From: SAR86 cluster bacterium
GTDB taxonomy: Bacteria; Pseudomonadota; Gammaproteobacteria; Pseudomonadales; Pseudohongiellaceae
NCBI GenBank assembly: GCA_002746215.1
Contig: NVWI01000009.1
Span: forward strand, 69,751 to 121,851
DNA: 52,101 nucleotides
Direction of reading: 5' to 3'
The notes beneath the pieces were generated by a model. The model worked only from the letters and a program-made list of their open reading frames with translations. It made no database searches and had not been told where the DNA came from. The translations under genes and the position numbers were made by a program. Positions 21,693 through 28,149 of this stretch are shown piece after piece. Position 1 is the first letter of the stretch, and every line of letters starts with the position of its first letter.

Positions 21693-21718
21693 GGTGTCAG
21701 AGTCATGACTCTGACACC
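21693..21718. repeat. 26-bp palindromic element, copy B
   Basis: Same perfect 26-base palindrome as in recX, 17 bases after hicB. Here the left flank is GTATC rather than ATCA, and GTATCGG (21688-21694) has an inverted partner CCGATAC at 21741-21747. The position between convergent hicB and the AbrB-type gene would suit a bidirectional terminator, followed by CCTTTCACCTTTTTTC. Confidence 0.95.
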
Positions 21719-21766
21719 TTTCACCTTTTTTCTCAGCTTGCCGATACGTCTACCACATCAAAGGCT

Positions 21767-21985
21767 TTATAGCTCACGATAAGCCTCATCATCAGCTTTT
21801 GAATGCCACTCATGTAAAGTATCGTTCAATGCTGCGGAGAATTCCAACTCAATAGGGGATGCTTTGCGTAATTGGACAACGCTATTTTCAATATCAAAAA
21901 TAACAGAATCACCAGCCTGTAGGTCCAGAATTTTGCGCACCCTTGAGGGGATAGTCGCCTGGTATTTTGCCGTTAACCTGCTCAT
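21767..21985 (-). CDS. AbrB/MazE-type antitoxin, orphan
   Basis: A 72-residue protein with a swapped-hairpin AbrB DNA-binding domain: MSRLTAKYQATIPSRVRKIL, then LDLQAGDSVIFDIENSVVQL. The C-terminal tail is acidic (FSAALNDTLHEWHSKADDEA), like antitoxins that neutralise a partner by the tail. No toxin follows on the minus strand: the space to the left holds only palindrome B and hicB. The gene itself is intact. It may be the survivor of a broken toxin-antitoxin pair or act alone as a repressor. Confidence 0.75.
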   Translation of the reverse strand: MSRLTAKYQATIPSRVRKILDLQAGDSVIFDIENSVVQLRKASPIELEFSAALNDTLHEWHSKADDEAYREL

Positions 21986-22020
21986 GACCTTGCCCTTTCA
22001 ATATAACTTAGAACTCAAGA
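21983..22020. repeat. Imperfect 38-bp repeat, copy 1 (upstream of the AbrB-type gene)
   Basis: This 38-base stretch matches 22699-22736 at 30 of 38 positions by hand alignment, with CTTTCAATATA as the longest shared run. Copy 1 contains the start codon and ribosome-binding region of the AbrB-type gene on the minus strand. Confidence 0.65.
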
Positions 22021-22045
22021 CCCCTTTGCTCAAAGATGACTAATA

Positions 22046-22363
22046 TCAGATGCTAGTGCGGCCCTGCCAATATCCAGGTTTTCGGGAGTGGTGAGCAAAT
22101 GCAATGATTAGTATTCCATCTTCTCGATTTAAAGCAATAATGTCATAAGGGAAGCGTTTTAAAATCAATCGCTTGGTCTCTTTTAATGCATTAGTTTTTT
22201 GAGCCAGAGGGAGGAGTGGGAGCATGCCTTCTTCAATTAAATCTAATCCTGCTTCAAGTGCCTCAGAAAATTCAGCCCCAAGTCCAGCTCTTTCCTTTTC
22301 GTATCATGCAGCTGCTGCGGTGGCTTCCATAACCGCTTCTTCGAGTATACGAACAGTTGGCAT
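22046..22363 (-). pseudogene. ParE/RelE-type toxin inactivated by a stop codon
   Basis: Read on the minus strand from ATG at 22363, the frame gives MPTVRILEEAVMEATAAAA, then TGA at codon 20 (22306-22304), then YEKERAGLGAEFSEALEAGL and on to FAHHSRKPGYWQGR near the end, stopping at 22046. The length (105 codons), the IIALN-x-ILIIAFAHHSRKPGYW ending and the position behind an addiction-module antitoxin fit the RelE/ParE superfamily. Relatives commonly have Trp before the YEKER-like motif, so TGG to TGA is the likely change. The rest of the frame shows no other damage, suggesting recent loss. The start overlaps the antitoxin stop (TAATG). Confidence 0.85.
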
Positions 22364-22599
22364 TATTGTGTGCCGATACTCGCATGCATACGTTGCTTAA
22401 ACTCTGCACGATCAAGCAGTTTTGCCTGTCCAGAATCAATTTGCTTAACTCTGCGTAATAACTCTAGCTCCCAGGCTTCTTCTACGCCTTCATCAGCAGG
22501 GGCATCCAAACTCTGTAAAAGGTCATGGGCCAACTCGGCACGATCTTGCTCTGACAAAGTTAACACCTGAGAGCGTAGTTGTTCTAATGGTCTAGGCAT
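22363..22599 (-). CDS. Addiction-module antitoxin
   Basis: A 78-residue helical protein of the putative addiction-module component family: MPRPLEQLRSQVLTLSEQDR followed by AELAHDLLQSLD and an acidic middle (ADEGVEEAWELELLRRVKQI). It ends RAEFKQRMHASIGTQ. This family pairs with RelE/ParE toxins encoded directly downstream, as here. The partner carries a nonsense codon, so the antitoxin now stands without an active toxin. Confidence 0.85.
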   Translation of the reverse strand: MPRPLEQLRSQVLTLSEQDRAELAHDLLQSLDAPADEGVEEAWELELLRRVKQIDSGQAKLLDRAEFKQRMHASIGTQ

Positions 22600-22698
22600 A
22601 TTTTTTCCCTCTTAGCCTTTGTTATTATTTTATTGTAATCGTTAACTATAGCCCTAACAAGGCGCAAATACGGCGCTTAGGGTGCCGGAAGTCTTACC

Positions 22699-22736
22699 CA
22701 CGGCCTTCTCCTTTCAATATAGTTTAGAATCCAAGA
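22699..22736. repeat. Imperfect 38-bp repeat, copy 2
   Basis: Matches 21983-22020 at 30 of 38 positions by hand alignment. Here it is not followed by a gene on the minus strand, so it may mark the deleted start of another antitoxin gene. Confidence 0.6.
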
Positions 22737-22749
22737 AAGACAAGTATCA

Positions 22750-22775
22750 GGTGTCAGAGTCATGGCTCTGACACC
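22750..22775. repeat. 26-bp palindromic element, copy C
   Basis: Same element with one substitution at the centre (ATGG instead of ATGA), so the palindrome is imperfect by one pair. The flanks ATCA and TTTGTCC equal those of copy A in recX. Confidence 0.95.
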
Positions 22776-22832
22776 TTTGTCCTGCTAGACTTTCTCTGAC
22801 AAGAAAAGAGCCGAGTGCTATTATTGGCATCA

Positions 22833-22858
22833 GGTGTCAGAGTCATGACTCTGACACC
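22833..22858. repeat. 26-bp palindromic element, copy D
   Basis: Perfect copy, 53 bases upstream of the rfaH-like start codon, with the left flank GCATCA and right flank TTTGT. With copy C it forms a closely spaced pair, as REP-like elements often do. Confidence 0.95.
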
Positions 22859-22910
22859 TTTGTTGACACCTCTGCCGCATTTAGACCTGAGCTGGAGCAA
22901 AAAGGAAGCT

Positions 22911-23417
22911 ATGCAAAACTGGCACCTGTTATTAAGCAAGCCAAGAGAAGAGCTTAGGGCTGAAGAGCAGCTTCGTAATCAGGGCTTTAAGGTCTTTCAC
23001 CCTTTGTTAAAGCACTATAAGTTAAAACAGGGTAAGCAAAAATCTATTATCGAATCGTTATTTCCGCGTTATCTGTTTATTCAACTGGATGATGAGCTTA
23101 ATGACTGGAGCACTATCCGCTCAACACGAGGCGTTGCAGAACTGGTTCGATTTACTGACTATCCAGCGGTTGTGCCAGAGTCAGTGGTCAATGATTTATT
23201 AAAGCAAGTTAATGAAGAAGGGCTTATTGATCAAACCCAACAAGAAACTCGCCTGTTTAAACCCGGAGACAGAGTGGAAATCAGAGAAGGAAGTTTTAAA
23301 GGCTGGCAAGGTGTTGTTAAAGAGCAGGATAGCGATATGCGCGTTGTTTTATTATTAAAAATGCTGGGCAGGGAGCAGTCATTACAAATCCCTTTAGCTG
23401 AAATTAAAGCAATTTGA
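22911..23417 (+). CDS. rfaH: RfaH-type transcription antitermination protein
   Basis: NusG paralogue that loads on RNA polymerase paused at ops sites and suppresses pausing and termination in long polysaccharide operons. The 168-residue protein begins MQNWHLLLSKPREELRAEEQ. It has the NGN domain motif ESLFPRYLFIQLDDELNDW and TRGVAELVRF as in RfaH. The C-terminal part is a KOW-type segment (KPGDRVEIREGSFKGWQGVV). I chose the ATG at 22911 because the RfaH N-terminus starts there and AAGGA precedes it. An upstream in-frame extension to 22815 would run through palindrome D and lacks family similarity. The gene sits 172 bases before a perfect ops element that starts the polysaccharide locus. Confidence 0.93.
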   Translation: MQNWHLLLSKPREELRAEEQLRNQGFKVFHPLLKHYKLKQGKQKSIIESLFPRYLFIQLDDELNDWSTIRSTRGVAELVRFTDYPAVVPESVVNDLLKQVNEEGLIDQTQQETRLFKPGDRVEIREGSFKGWQGVVKEQDSDMRVVLLLKMLGREQSLQIPLAEIKAI

Positions 23418-23459
23418 CGTAAAGTAATTCAATTCTTTTCATTCCAAAATATAGCATCA

Positions 23460-23485
23460 GGTGTCAGAGTCATGACTCTGACACC
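23460..23485. repeat. 26-bp palindromic element, copy E
   Basis: Perfect copy between rfaH and the polysaccharide promoter. The left flank TAGCATCA equals that of copy A; the right flank is ATTACC. It could insulate the two transcription units, but there is no T-run after it. Confidence 0.95.
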
Positions 23486-23513
23486 ATTACCCTTCTGTTG
23501 CTCATTTAATCTT

Positions 23514-23542
23514 TTGCAAAATCAGGCTTACTTCTCTAGAAT
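23514..23542 (+). promoter_or_regulatory. Candidate sigma70 promoter of the polysaccharide operon
   Basis: TTGCAA at 23514-23519 and TAGAAT at 23537-23542 are separated by 17 bases. Transcription would start near 23549, about 40 bases before the ops element, in line with known RfaH-controlled leaders. An inverted repeat GGCGTTC (23543-23549) / GAACGCC (23557-23563) overlaps the predicted start site and could be an operator or an initial-transcript hairpin. Confidence 0.5.
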
Positions 23543-23563
23543 GGCGTTCAAGCGATGAACGCC
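23543..23563. promoter_or_regulatory. Inverted repeat at the predicted polysaccharide transcription start
   Basis: Seven-base perfect arms GGCGTTC and GAACGCC flank a 7-base centre. The position directly after the -10 hexamer suits an operator, perhaps for the MarR-type regulator encoded just downstream, but this is inference. Confidence 0.4.
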
Positions 23564-23588
23564 GTGTCTTATGCTGGATGCCCAGTAG

Positions 23589-23599
23589 GGCGGTAGCGT
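23589..23599 (+). promoter_or_regulatory. ops element (RfaH recruitment site)
   Basis: GGCGGTAGCGT at 23589-23599 equals the core of the E. coli ops/JUMPstart consensus, in the non-template strand orientation expected for the plus-strand polysaccharide genes. It lies downstream of the candidate promoter and upstream of the first gene of the locus. Confidence 0.88.
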
Positions 23600-23638
23600 C
23601 TTTGAATTTCTAAATACACTTTCTTATTGAAAAATAAA

Positions 23639-23971
23639 ATGTCGATATTGAGCGATGAAAGTCGCTATCAACTATTAAAACTACTTGAAGAAAAGCCGGA
23701 CTTGAGCCAGCGTGAAATGGCGTCTGCTCTAGGTATTAGCCTGGGTAAAGTAAATTTTTGTTTAAAGGCCCTGATAAGCATCGGCTGGATTAAGGCCGGA
23801 AATTTCAGCCGGAACCCTGATAAAAAGGCTTATGTTTACCTATTAACACTTAAAGGTATTGAAGAAAAAGGCAAAGTGACTCTTCGCTTTCTAGCCAGAA
23901 AACAGGAAGAATATGAGTTGCTGAAAAAAGAAATATCTGAGTTGAAAAATGAAGTAAAATCATGCCGTTAG
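23639..23971 (+). CDS. MarR-type EPS-associated transcriptional regulator
   Basis: A 110-residue winged-helix protein: the recognition region is MASALGISLGKVNFCLKALI, the wing follows (AGNFSRNPDKKAYVYLLTLKG), and the C-terminus is a Lys/Glu-rich coiled coil (RKQEEYELLKKEISELKNEV). This matches the small MarR-like family found at the head of exopolysaccharide clusters. It is the first gene after the ops element. The ATG at 23639 is preferred over a TTG four codons upstream; neither has a good ribosome-binding site. DNA target and effector are unknown. Confidence 0.82.
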   Translation: MSILSDESRYQLLKLLEEKPDLSQREMASALGISLGKVNFCLKALISIGWIKAGNFSRNPDKKAYVYLLTLKGIEEKGKVTLRFLARKQEEYELLKKEISELKNEVKSCR

Positions 23972-24035
23972 GTATCCCTATGAAGTTTATTATCTGCAAC
24001 ATAAACAGTGGCTGAAATTATTGCACTGATGTATC

Positions 24036-24080
24036 ATTCGGGCTTTTCCCGTTTTAGTAAAATTAAGCACTTAGTGCTTT
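24036..24080 (+). other. Two small hairpins before the exporter gene
   Basis: CGGG-CTTTT-CCCG followed by TTTTAG (about 24038-24055), and AAGCAC-TTA-GTGCTT (24065-24079) followed by TCTC, lie in the 158-base gap before the exporter gene. They could act as weak attenuators in the RfaH-controlled leader, but both stems are short. Confidence 0.25.
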
Positions 24081-24129
24081 CTCAGGTATAAAGTAAGAAC
24101 TAGTGTTATTGAAAACGAGCTAAATATTT

Positions 24130-26919
24130 ATGAATAACAGCGCAATAGAAAATCATTCCATTTTTTCTAATCTAAAAAAGATTACGGCTATTTTTCCCGT
24201 TCTGATTATCAGTTTTTTTATGCATTCTTATGCTAATGCCCAAGCAGATATTCTTAGTGGGTTAAGTCCTGATCAATTAGCTCAATTTAATCAACTTCCA
24301 CCAGCGCAGCGCCAAGCGTTGCTAAGCCAATTACAAGTTGGTGAAACGGCGGGTTTTGAGCTGCCTGTTTCGCAACCCCAGACAGTTAACCCACGGCTTC
24401 GTGGCAGTATTGATAATGGTGTAAATGACAATGCATCTACTGTTTCATCAGTTGCAGAGACAGATATAGAAGAAAGAGATGAACTCAGAGTTAGACAGGA
24501 AAGAGTAGAAACTCCGACACAGAGGATTTTACGTAAGGCGCAAGAGCTGTTTAATTTAGGTATAGATGTGGTCGCTCTCGATACTTACGGTGAATTGGCT
24601 CAAATGGGCATAATACAAGCTATCCAGGGTGGCGGAGAATCAAGCGCTGATGATGGCGAAGAAACTGGTGACTTTACTGAAGGTAGGTTAAATACTGTTT
24701 CAAGAAATCGAAATGGGCCGCTCGAGCCCTTTGGCTATGACCTTTTTGCGGGCATACCATCGACTTTCGCTCCGGCCACAGACATTCCCATACCTACTAA
24801 TTATATTGTCGGTCCAGGTGATACAGTTGTACTCCAGCTTTATGGGCAATTAAATGTCCGTTACGAATTAGCGGTGTCTCGTGAAGGGCTTATTCAATTT
24901 CCTGAAGTGGGTCCGCTAAATGTTTCAGGCCTCAGTTTTGAAGACATGAGTGTGTTGATACAAACTACAGTAGATAACACGCTGATTGGCCAGCAAGTTA
25001 GTATCACAATGGGGCAATTAAGATCCGTTCAGATTTTCATGCTGGGTGAAGCTTATCAACCTGGGATTTATACAGTAAGTTCGCTCGCAACCATGACTAA
25101 TGCGCTGTTTTCAAGTGGCGGGGTTTCAGACTTAGGCACCTTACGCGATATTCGACTTATTAGAGATGGCGAGCTTCTTGCTACTTTAGATCTCTACGAT
25201 TTATTGTTGACCGGTGATACAAGCTCTGACGAGCGGCTACAACCGAATGATGTGATTTTTATCCCAACAATGGGGCGCACAGTAGGCATTTCAGGTGAAG
25301 TCTTGCGGCCTGCTATATTTGAATTGTCGGCAGAGGAAACACTTCAAGATGTATTGAATCTTGCTGGAAGATTGCTTCCGACGGCTTACCCTGCATTGGC
25401 GCATATTGAGCGGGTAAACCCATTTGGGCAACGTACAATTATCGACCTGGACTTATCTAATGAAGGTGATTTGGCGAGCGCTGTAATAGATGGAGATTTG
25501 ATTCAAGTGGATATGATTTTGGATCAAATAGAGTTTGGCGTGAGTATAGAGGGGCATGTTTTTCGCCCTGACACGTTTGCATGGGAAGACGGTAAGCGTA
25601 TAAGCGATATTCTGAATATTAACGATTTACGCCCTCTAGCAGATTTTAACTATGCGCTTTTGGTAAGGGAAATTCAGCCTAGTAGAAGAATTCAAGTCCA
25701 CCAGGTAAATCTGGCAGAGGTGTTTGCCTCGCAGGGTTCTGGTGAAGACATGTTGCTTGAAGCAAGAGACCGTTTGCTGGTTTTTGGTGAGGATTCTTTA
25801 GAAAACCGATTGGATCGACGCTTATTGATTCACCCTCTTATACAGACTTTGTCGTACCAATCAGAGCAGGGGAGTTTTAGAGCTGTTACTTCAGTTGCTG
25901 GTTCAGTGGCGGCTCCAGGAGATTATCCGCTGGTCGCGAATATGGCAATTGCCGATTTACTAATGGCAGCTGGAGGCCCGCTGGAAAGCGCAGATTTATC
26001 TCAGGCTGAGTTAACAAAAAATATAAATACGCTGGAACGAGGCATGGTCTCAGAAAGCATGGTTGTTAATTTAACAGATAGCCTAACGTTAAGTTCTGCT
26101 CTGAATTCTTTAGATCTACTAACAGTCAGACAAATTCCAAACTGGGGGGCTGTGGAGACAGTCTTTATTGGTGGTGAAGTTCGGTCTCCGGGTACTTATG
26201 TTATTGGCAGAGATGACAGACTCAGTGATTTGATTCAACGAGCGGGAGGCCTAACTGATTATGCCGATCCGAAGGCCGGTATTTTCTTGAGAGAAGAACT
26301 GCGACAGAATGAACAGCGATTACTGGATGATTTTAATCAGCGTTTGACAAGGGATATTCTTAGTCAGAGCCTTACCAGGACCACAGGGCAGCTACAAACG
26401 TCACAAGTAAATGTTGAAGTGATGGCTCAATTGTTAGAGCAAATAGAATCGGTAGTGCCAACAGGAAGGTTAGTGATCGACCTGCCGGCTCTTTTAAGTG
26501 GAATAAACCCTGAAGAGGACGTTATTTTACGTGATCAAGATGAGCTGTTAATTCCTAGAACTCGACAGGAAATTAGTGTCATTGGAGAGGTTCAGTTACC
26601 GACCTCCCATTTGTATAACGGCAGTGACACAATTTTTAATTACATAGATAGAAGTGGTGGTTACACTAGAAATGCAGATGAAGGAAATATTTTTGTTATT
26701 AAATCTAGTGGTGAAGTGATTCCTTACTCTAGAAACAGAAGAAGTTTATTTTCTTTTTCAGATTCTGATAATTTCAGTTTAGAGTCGGGTGACAGTATTG
26801 TTGTTCCATATTTTGCTCGACTAGAAAGCCCCTTAGTTACCTGGATGAATGTTTCAACGGTGTTGTTTAACCTTTCCACAACTGTTCTGGCTTTGCAAAG
26901 TATAGGAAGGTTGGATTAA
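24130..26919 (+). CDS. Large SLBB-domain polysaccharide export protein (OPX, Wza-like)
   Basis: Outer-membrane polysaccharide export protein. At 929 residues it is far longer than Wza (about 380). A signal peptide (residues 1 to about 37, ending SYANA) has no lipobox cysteine. The Poly_export domain starts near residue 217 (IPTNYIVGPGDTVVLQLYGQ). Six SLBB-like repeats follow near 298, 380, 468, 582, 675 and 813, recognisable by V/I-x-GEV-x-x-PGxY then L-x-x-AGG. A hydrophobic C-terminal segment (about 900-925, TWMNVSTVLFNLSTTVLALQ) could anchor it. The Ala/Gln-rich region after the signal peptide (LSPDQLAQFNQLPPAQRQAL) resembles a flexible linker. The stop overlaps the wzz-like start by one base. 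Confidence 0.88.
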   Translation: MNNSAIENHSIFSNLKKITAIFPVLIISFFMHSYANAQADILSGLSPDQLAQFNQLPPAQRQALLSQLQVGETAGFELPVSQPQTVNPRLRGSIDNGVNDNASTVSSVAETDIEERDELRVRQERVETPTQRILRKAQELFNLGIDVVALDTYGELAQMGIIQAIQGGGESSADDGEETGDFTEGRLNTVSRNRNGPLEPFGYDLFAGIPSTFAPATDIPIPTNYIVGPGDTVVLQLYGQLNVRYELAVSREGLIQFPEVGPLNVSGLSFEDMSVLIQTTVDNTLIGQQVSITMGQLRSVQIFMLGEAYQPGIYTVSSLATMTNALFSSGGVSDLGTLRDIRLIRDGELLATLDLYDLLLTGDTSSDERLQPNDVIFIPTMGRTVGISGEVLRPAIFELSAEETLQDVLNLAGRLLPTAYPALAHIERVNPFGQRTIIDLDLSNEGDLASAVIDGDLIQVDMILDQIEFGVSIEGHVFRPDTFAWEDGKRISDILNINDLRPLADFNYALLVREIQPSRRIQVHQVNLAEVFASQGSGEDMLLEARDRLLVFGEDSLENRLDRRLLIHPLIQTLSYQSEQGSFRAVTSVAGSVAAPGDYPLVANMAIADLLMAAGGPLESADLSQAELTKNINTLERGMVSESMVVNLTDSLTLSSALNSLDLLTVRQIPNWGAVETVFIGGEVRSPGTYVIGRDDRLSDLIQRAGGLTDYADPKAGIFLREELRQNEQRLLDDFNQRLTRDILSQSLTRTTGQLQTSQVNVEVMAQLLEQIESVVPTGRLVIDLPALLSGINPEEDVILRDQDELLIPRTRQEISVIGEVQLPTSHLYNGSDTIFNYIDRSGGYTRNADEGNIFVIKSSGEVIPYSRNRRSLFSFSDSDNFSLESGDSIVVPYFARLESPLVTWMNVSTVLFNLSTTVLALQSIGRLD

Positions 26920-27875
26920 TGGAAACTAATCAAGTCCAACAAGGTCAGATTATGGATGATGAAATTGATCTGCTGGAGTTATGGAATATTCTCTGGAAGG
27001 GTAAGTGGGTAATTGTATTGATTACCGCCGTTTTTGCTGTGGGCTCAGTCGCTTATGCCCTATGGCTACCGGATATCTATCGAACTGAAGTATTGCTTTC
27101 TCCCACTGATGAAGAGGGTTCATCCGGTGGAGGCCTTGCTGCGGGGCTAGGTCAACTTGGCGGCTTAGCGAGTCTAGCAGGAGTTAATCTAGGAGGCTCC
27201 TCTGGTGTTTCACAAAAAGATCGTGCGCTTGCAATCATGCAGTCTCGCTTTTTTATTAAAGATTTTTTTGATAAATATGATTTAGTCGTCCCTTTTATGG
27301 GGGTAAAGCCAGGCGAGGCGTCAGGGGCGGTAGTAATTGATCCAGAATTATATGATGCGACTAATCAGCAGTGGGTGAGAGAGGTTTCGCCGCCTAGACA
27401 AGCAGCACCTTCGGATGAAGAAGTGTATGAGGCGTTTTCTGAACTTATGAGCGTCGAAGAGGATGAGACAACCGGATTAATAACGATCGCTATTGAATGG
27501 TATGACCCCAACCAAATAAGAAACTGGGCAGGCTGGTTAATAGATGATCTCAATAATTATATGCGAGGGGATGCGTTGTTGGAATCGCAAGATGCCATTG
27601 AGTATTTAACTGAGCAGCTTGCGAAAACATCATTAGTTGAAATGAGGAGTGTTTTTTTCAATCTAATTGAAGAGCAAACTCAAAGGGTGATGTTGGCTGA
27701 TGTACGTGAAGAGTATGCGTTCGAGATATTGGATCCGGCGGTTATTCCGGAAATAAAATCAGCACCTGGACGTGCGCTGATATGTATTCTTGGTACATTA
27801 CTAGGCGGGATGTTGGCGGTGCTTTTTGTCTTGCTAAGTCATTATGTCTCTAAGGGAAAAGAAGAGTCAGCGTAA
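26919..27875 (+). CDS. Wzz-type chain-length determinant (polysaccharide co-polymerase)
   Basis: Inner-membrane protein that sets polymer length and contacts the OPX channel. The 318-residue protein has a cytoplasmic start with DEIDLLELWNILWKGKWV, the family Wzz signature, and transmembrane segment 1 at about 28-48. A periplasmic part with a Gly-rich loop (about 68-95, GGLAAGLGQLGGLASLAGVN) follows. The C-terminal transmembrane segment is at about 288-310, preceded by the proline-containing PAVIPEIKSAPGRA. There is no fused Wzc tyrosine kinase domain and no kinase gene nearby, so it is a PCP-1-like protein despite its Wzx/Wzy-type setting. Confidence 0.88.
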   Translation: METNQVQQGQIMDDEIDLLELWNILWKGKWVIVLITAVFAVGSVAYALWLPDIYRTEVLLSPTDEEGSSGGGLAAGLGQLGGLASLAGVNLGGSSGVSQKDRALAIMQSRFFIKDFFDKYDLVVPFMGVKPGEASGAVVIDPELYDATNQQWVREVSPPRQAAPSDEEVYEAFSELMSVEEDETTGLITIAIEWYDPNQIRNWAGWLIDDLNNYMRGDALLESQDAIEYLTEQLAKTSLVEMRSVFFNLIEEQTQRVMLADVREEYAFEILDPAVIPEIKSAPGRALICILGTLLGGMLAVLFVLLSHYVSKGKEESA

Positions 27876-27922
27876 GACAGTCGGAATATAATTGCCATAA
27901 TTTTTAAAAATAACAACGAACA

Positions 27923-27949
27923 AGCCTCCTATTTATTAGGGGCTCTTTT
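27923..27949 (+). terminator. Terminator-like hairpin between wzz and manC
   Basis: AGCCTCCTA (27923-27931) pairs with TAGGGGCT (27937-27944) with one bulged T and a TTTAT loop, followed by CTTTTG and, a little later, TATTTTTT. The 274-base gap to manC is AT-rich and also holds a 16-base dyad GATAAG-AGCC-CTTATC (28020-28035). Polymerase modified by RfaH could pass this site, while unmodified polymerase would stop here. Confidence 0.5.
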
Positions 27950-28149
27950 GAGTCTGTATTTTTTAACTGAGTAGTTTTAATCCTTTTATTCTTTTTAACA
28001 TTATTTTGTTCTGATCGTTGATAAGAGCCCTTATCGAAAGTTAAAAAAGAGTTTTCGCAGTTTTTACAACCTACAAAAATGAATCTCACTGTATAAAGAT
28101 TAGTTTACTTTATTGGCAAATCTATTAACAAAATGGAAAGGAAAATAGT

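Larger units (their letters stand above)
22600..22910. other. Gene-free stretch with two palindromes and a repeat
   Basis: 311 bases between the antitoxin gene (minus) and the rfaH-like gene (plus). It holds the second copy of the 38-bp imperfect repeat (22699-22736) and palindromes C and D. Both palindromes carry the left flank ATCA and the right flank TTTG, so they lie in the same orientation, 57 bases apart. A TTGACA at 22863-22868 has no convincing -10 partner. I see no RNA gene and no open frame with family features. Confidence 0.6.

Noticed and set aside
22815-22910. N-terminal extension of the rfaH-like frame
   Set aside because: The extra residues would be encoded by palindrome D and unrelated sequence, while the RfaH family N-terminus begins exactly at the ATG at 22911.
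20602-23485. CRISPR array made of the five palindromes
   Set aside because: Spacing is irregular (57 to 1,091 bases), one copy is inside recX, and there are no cas genes.
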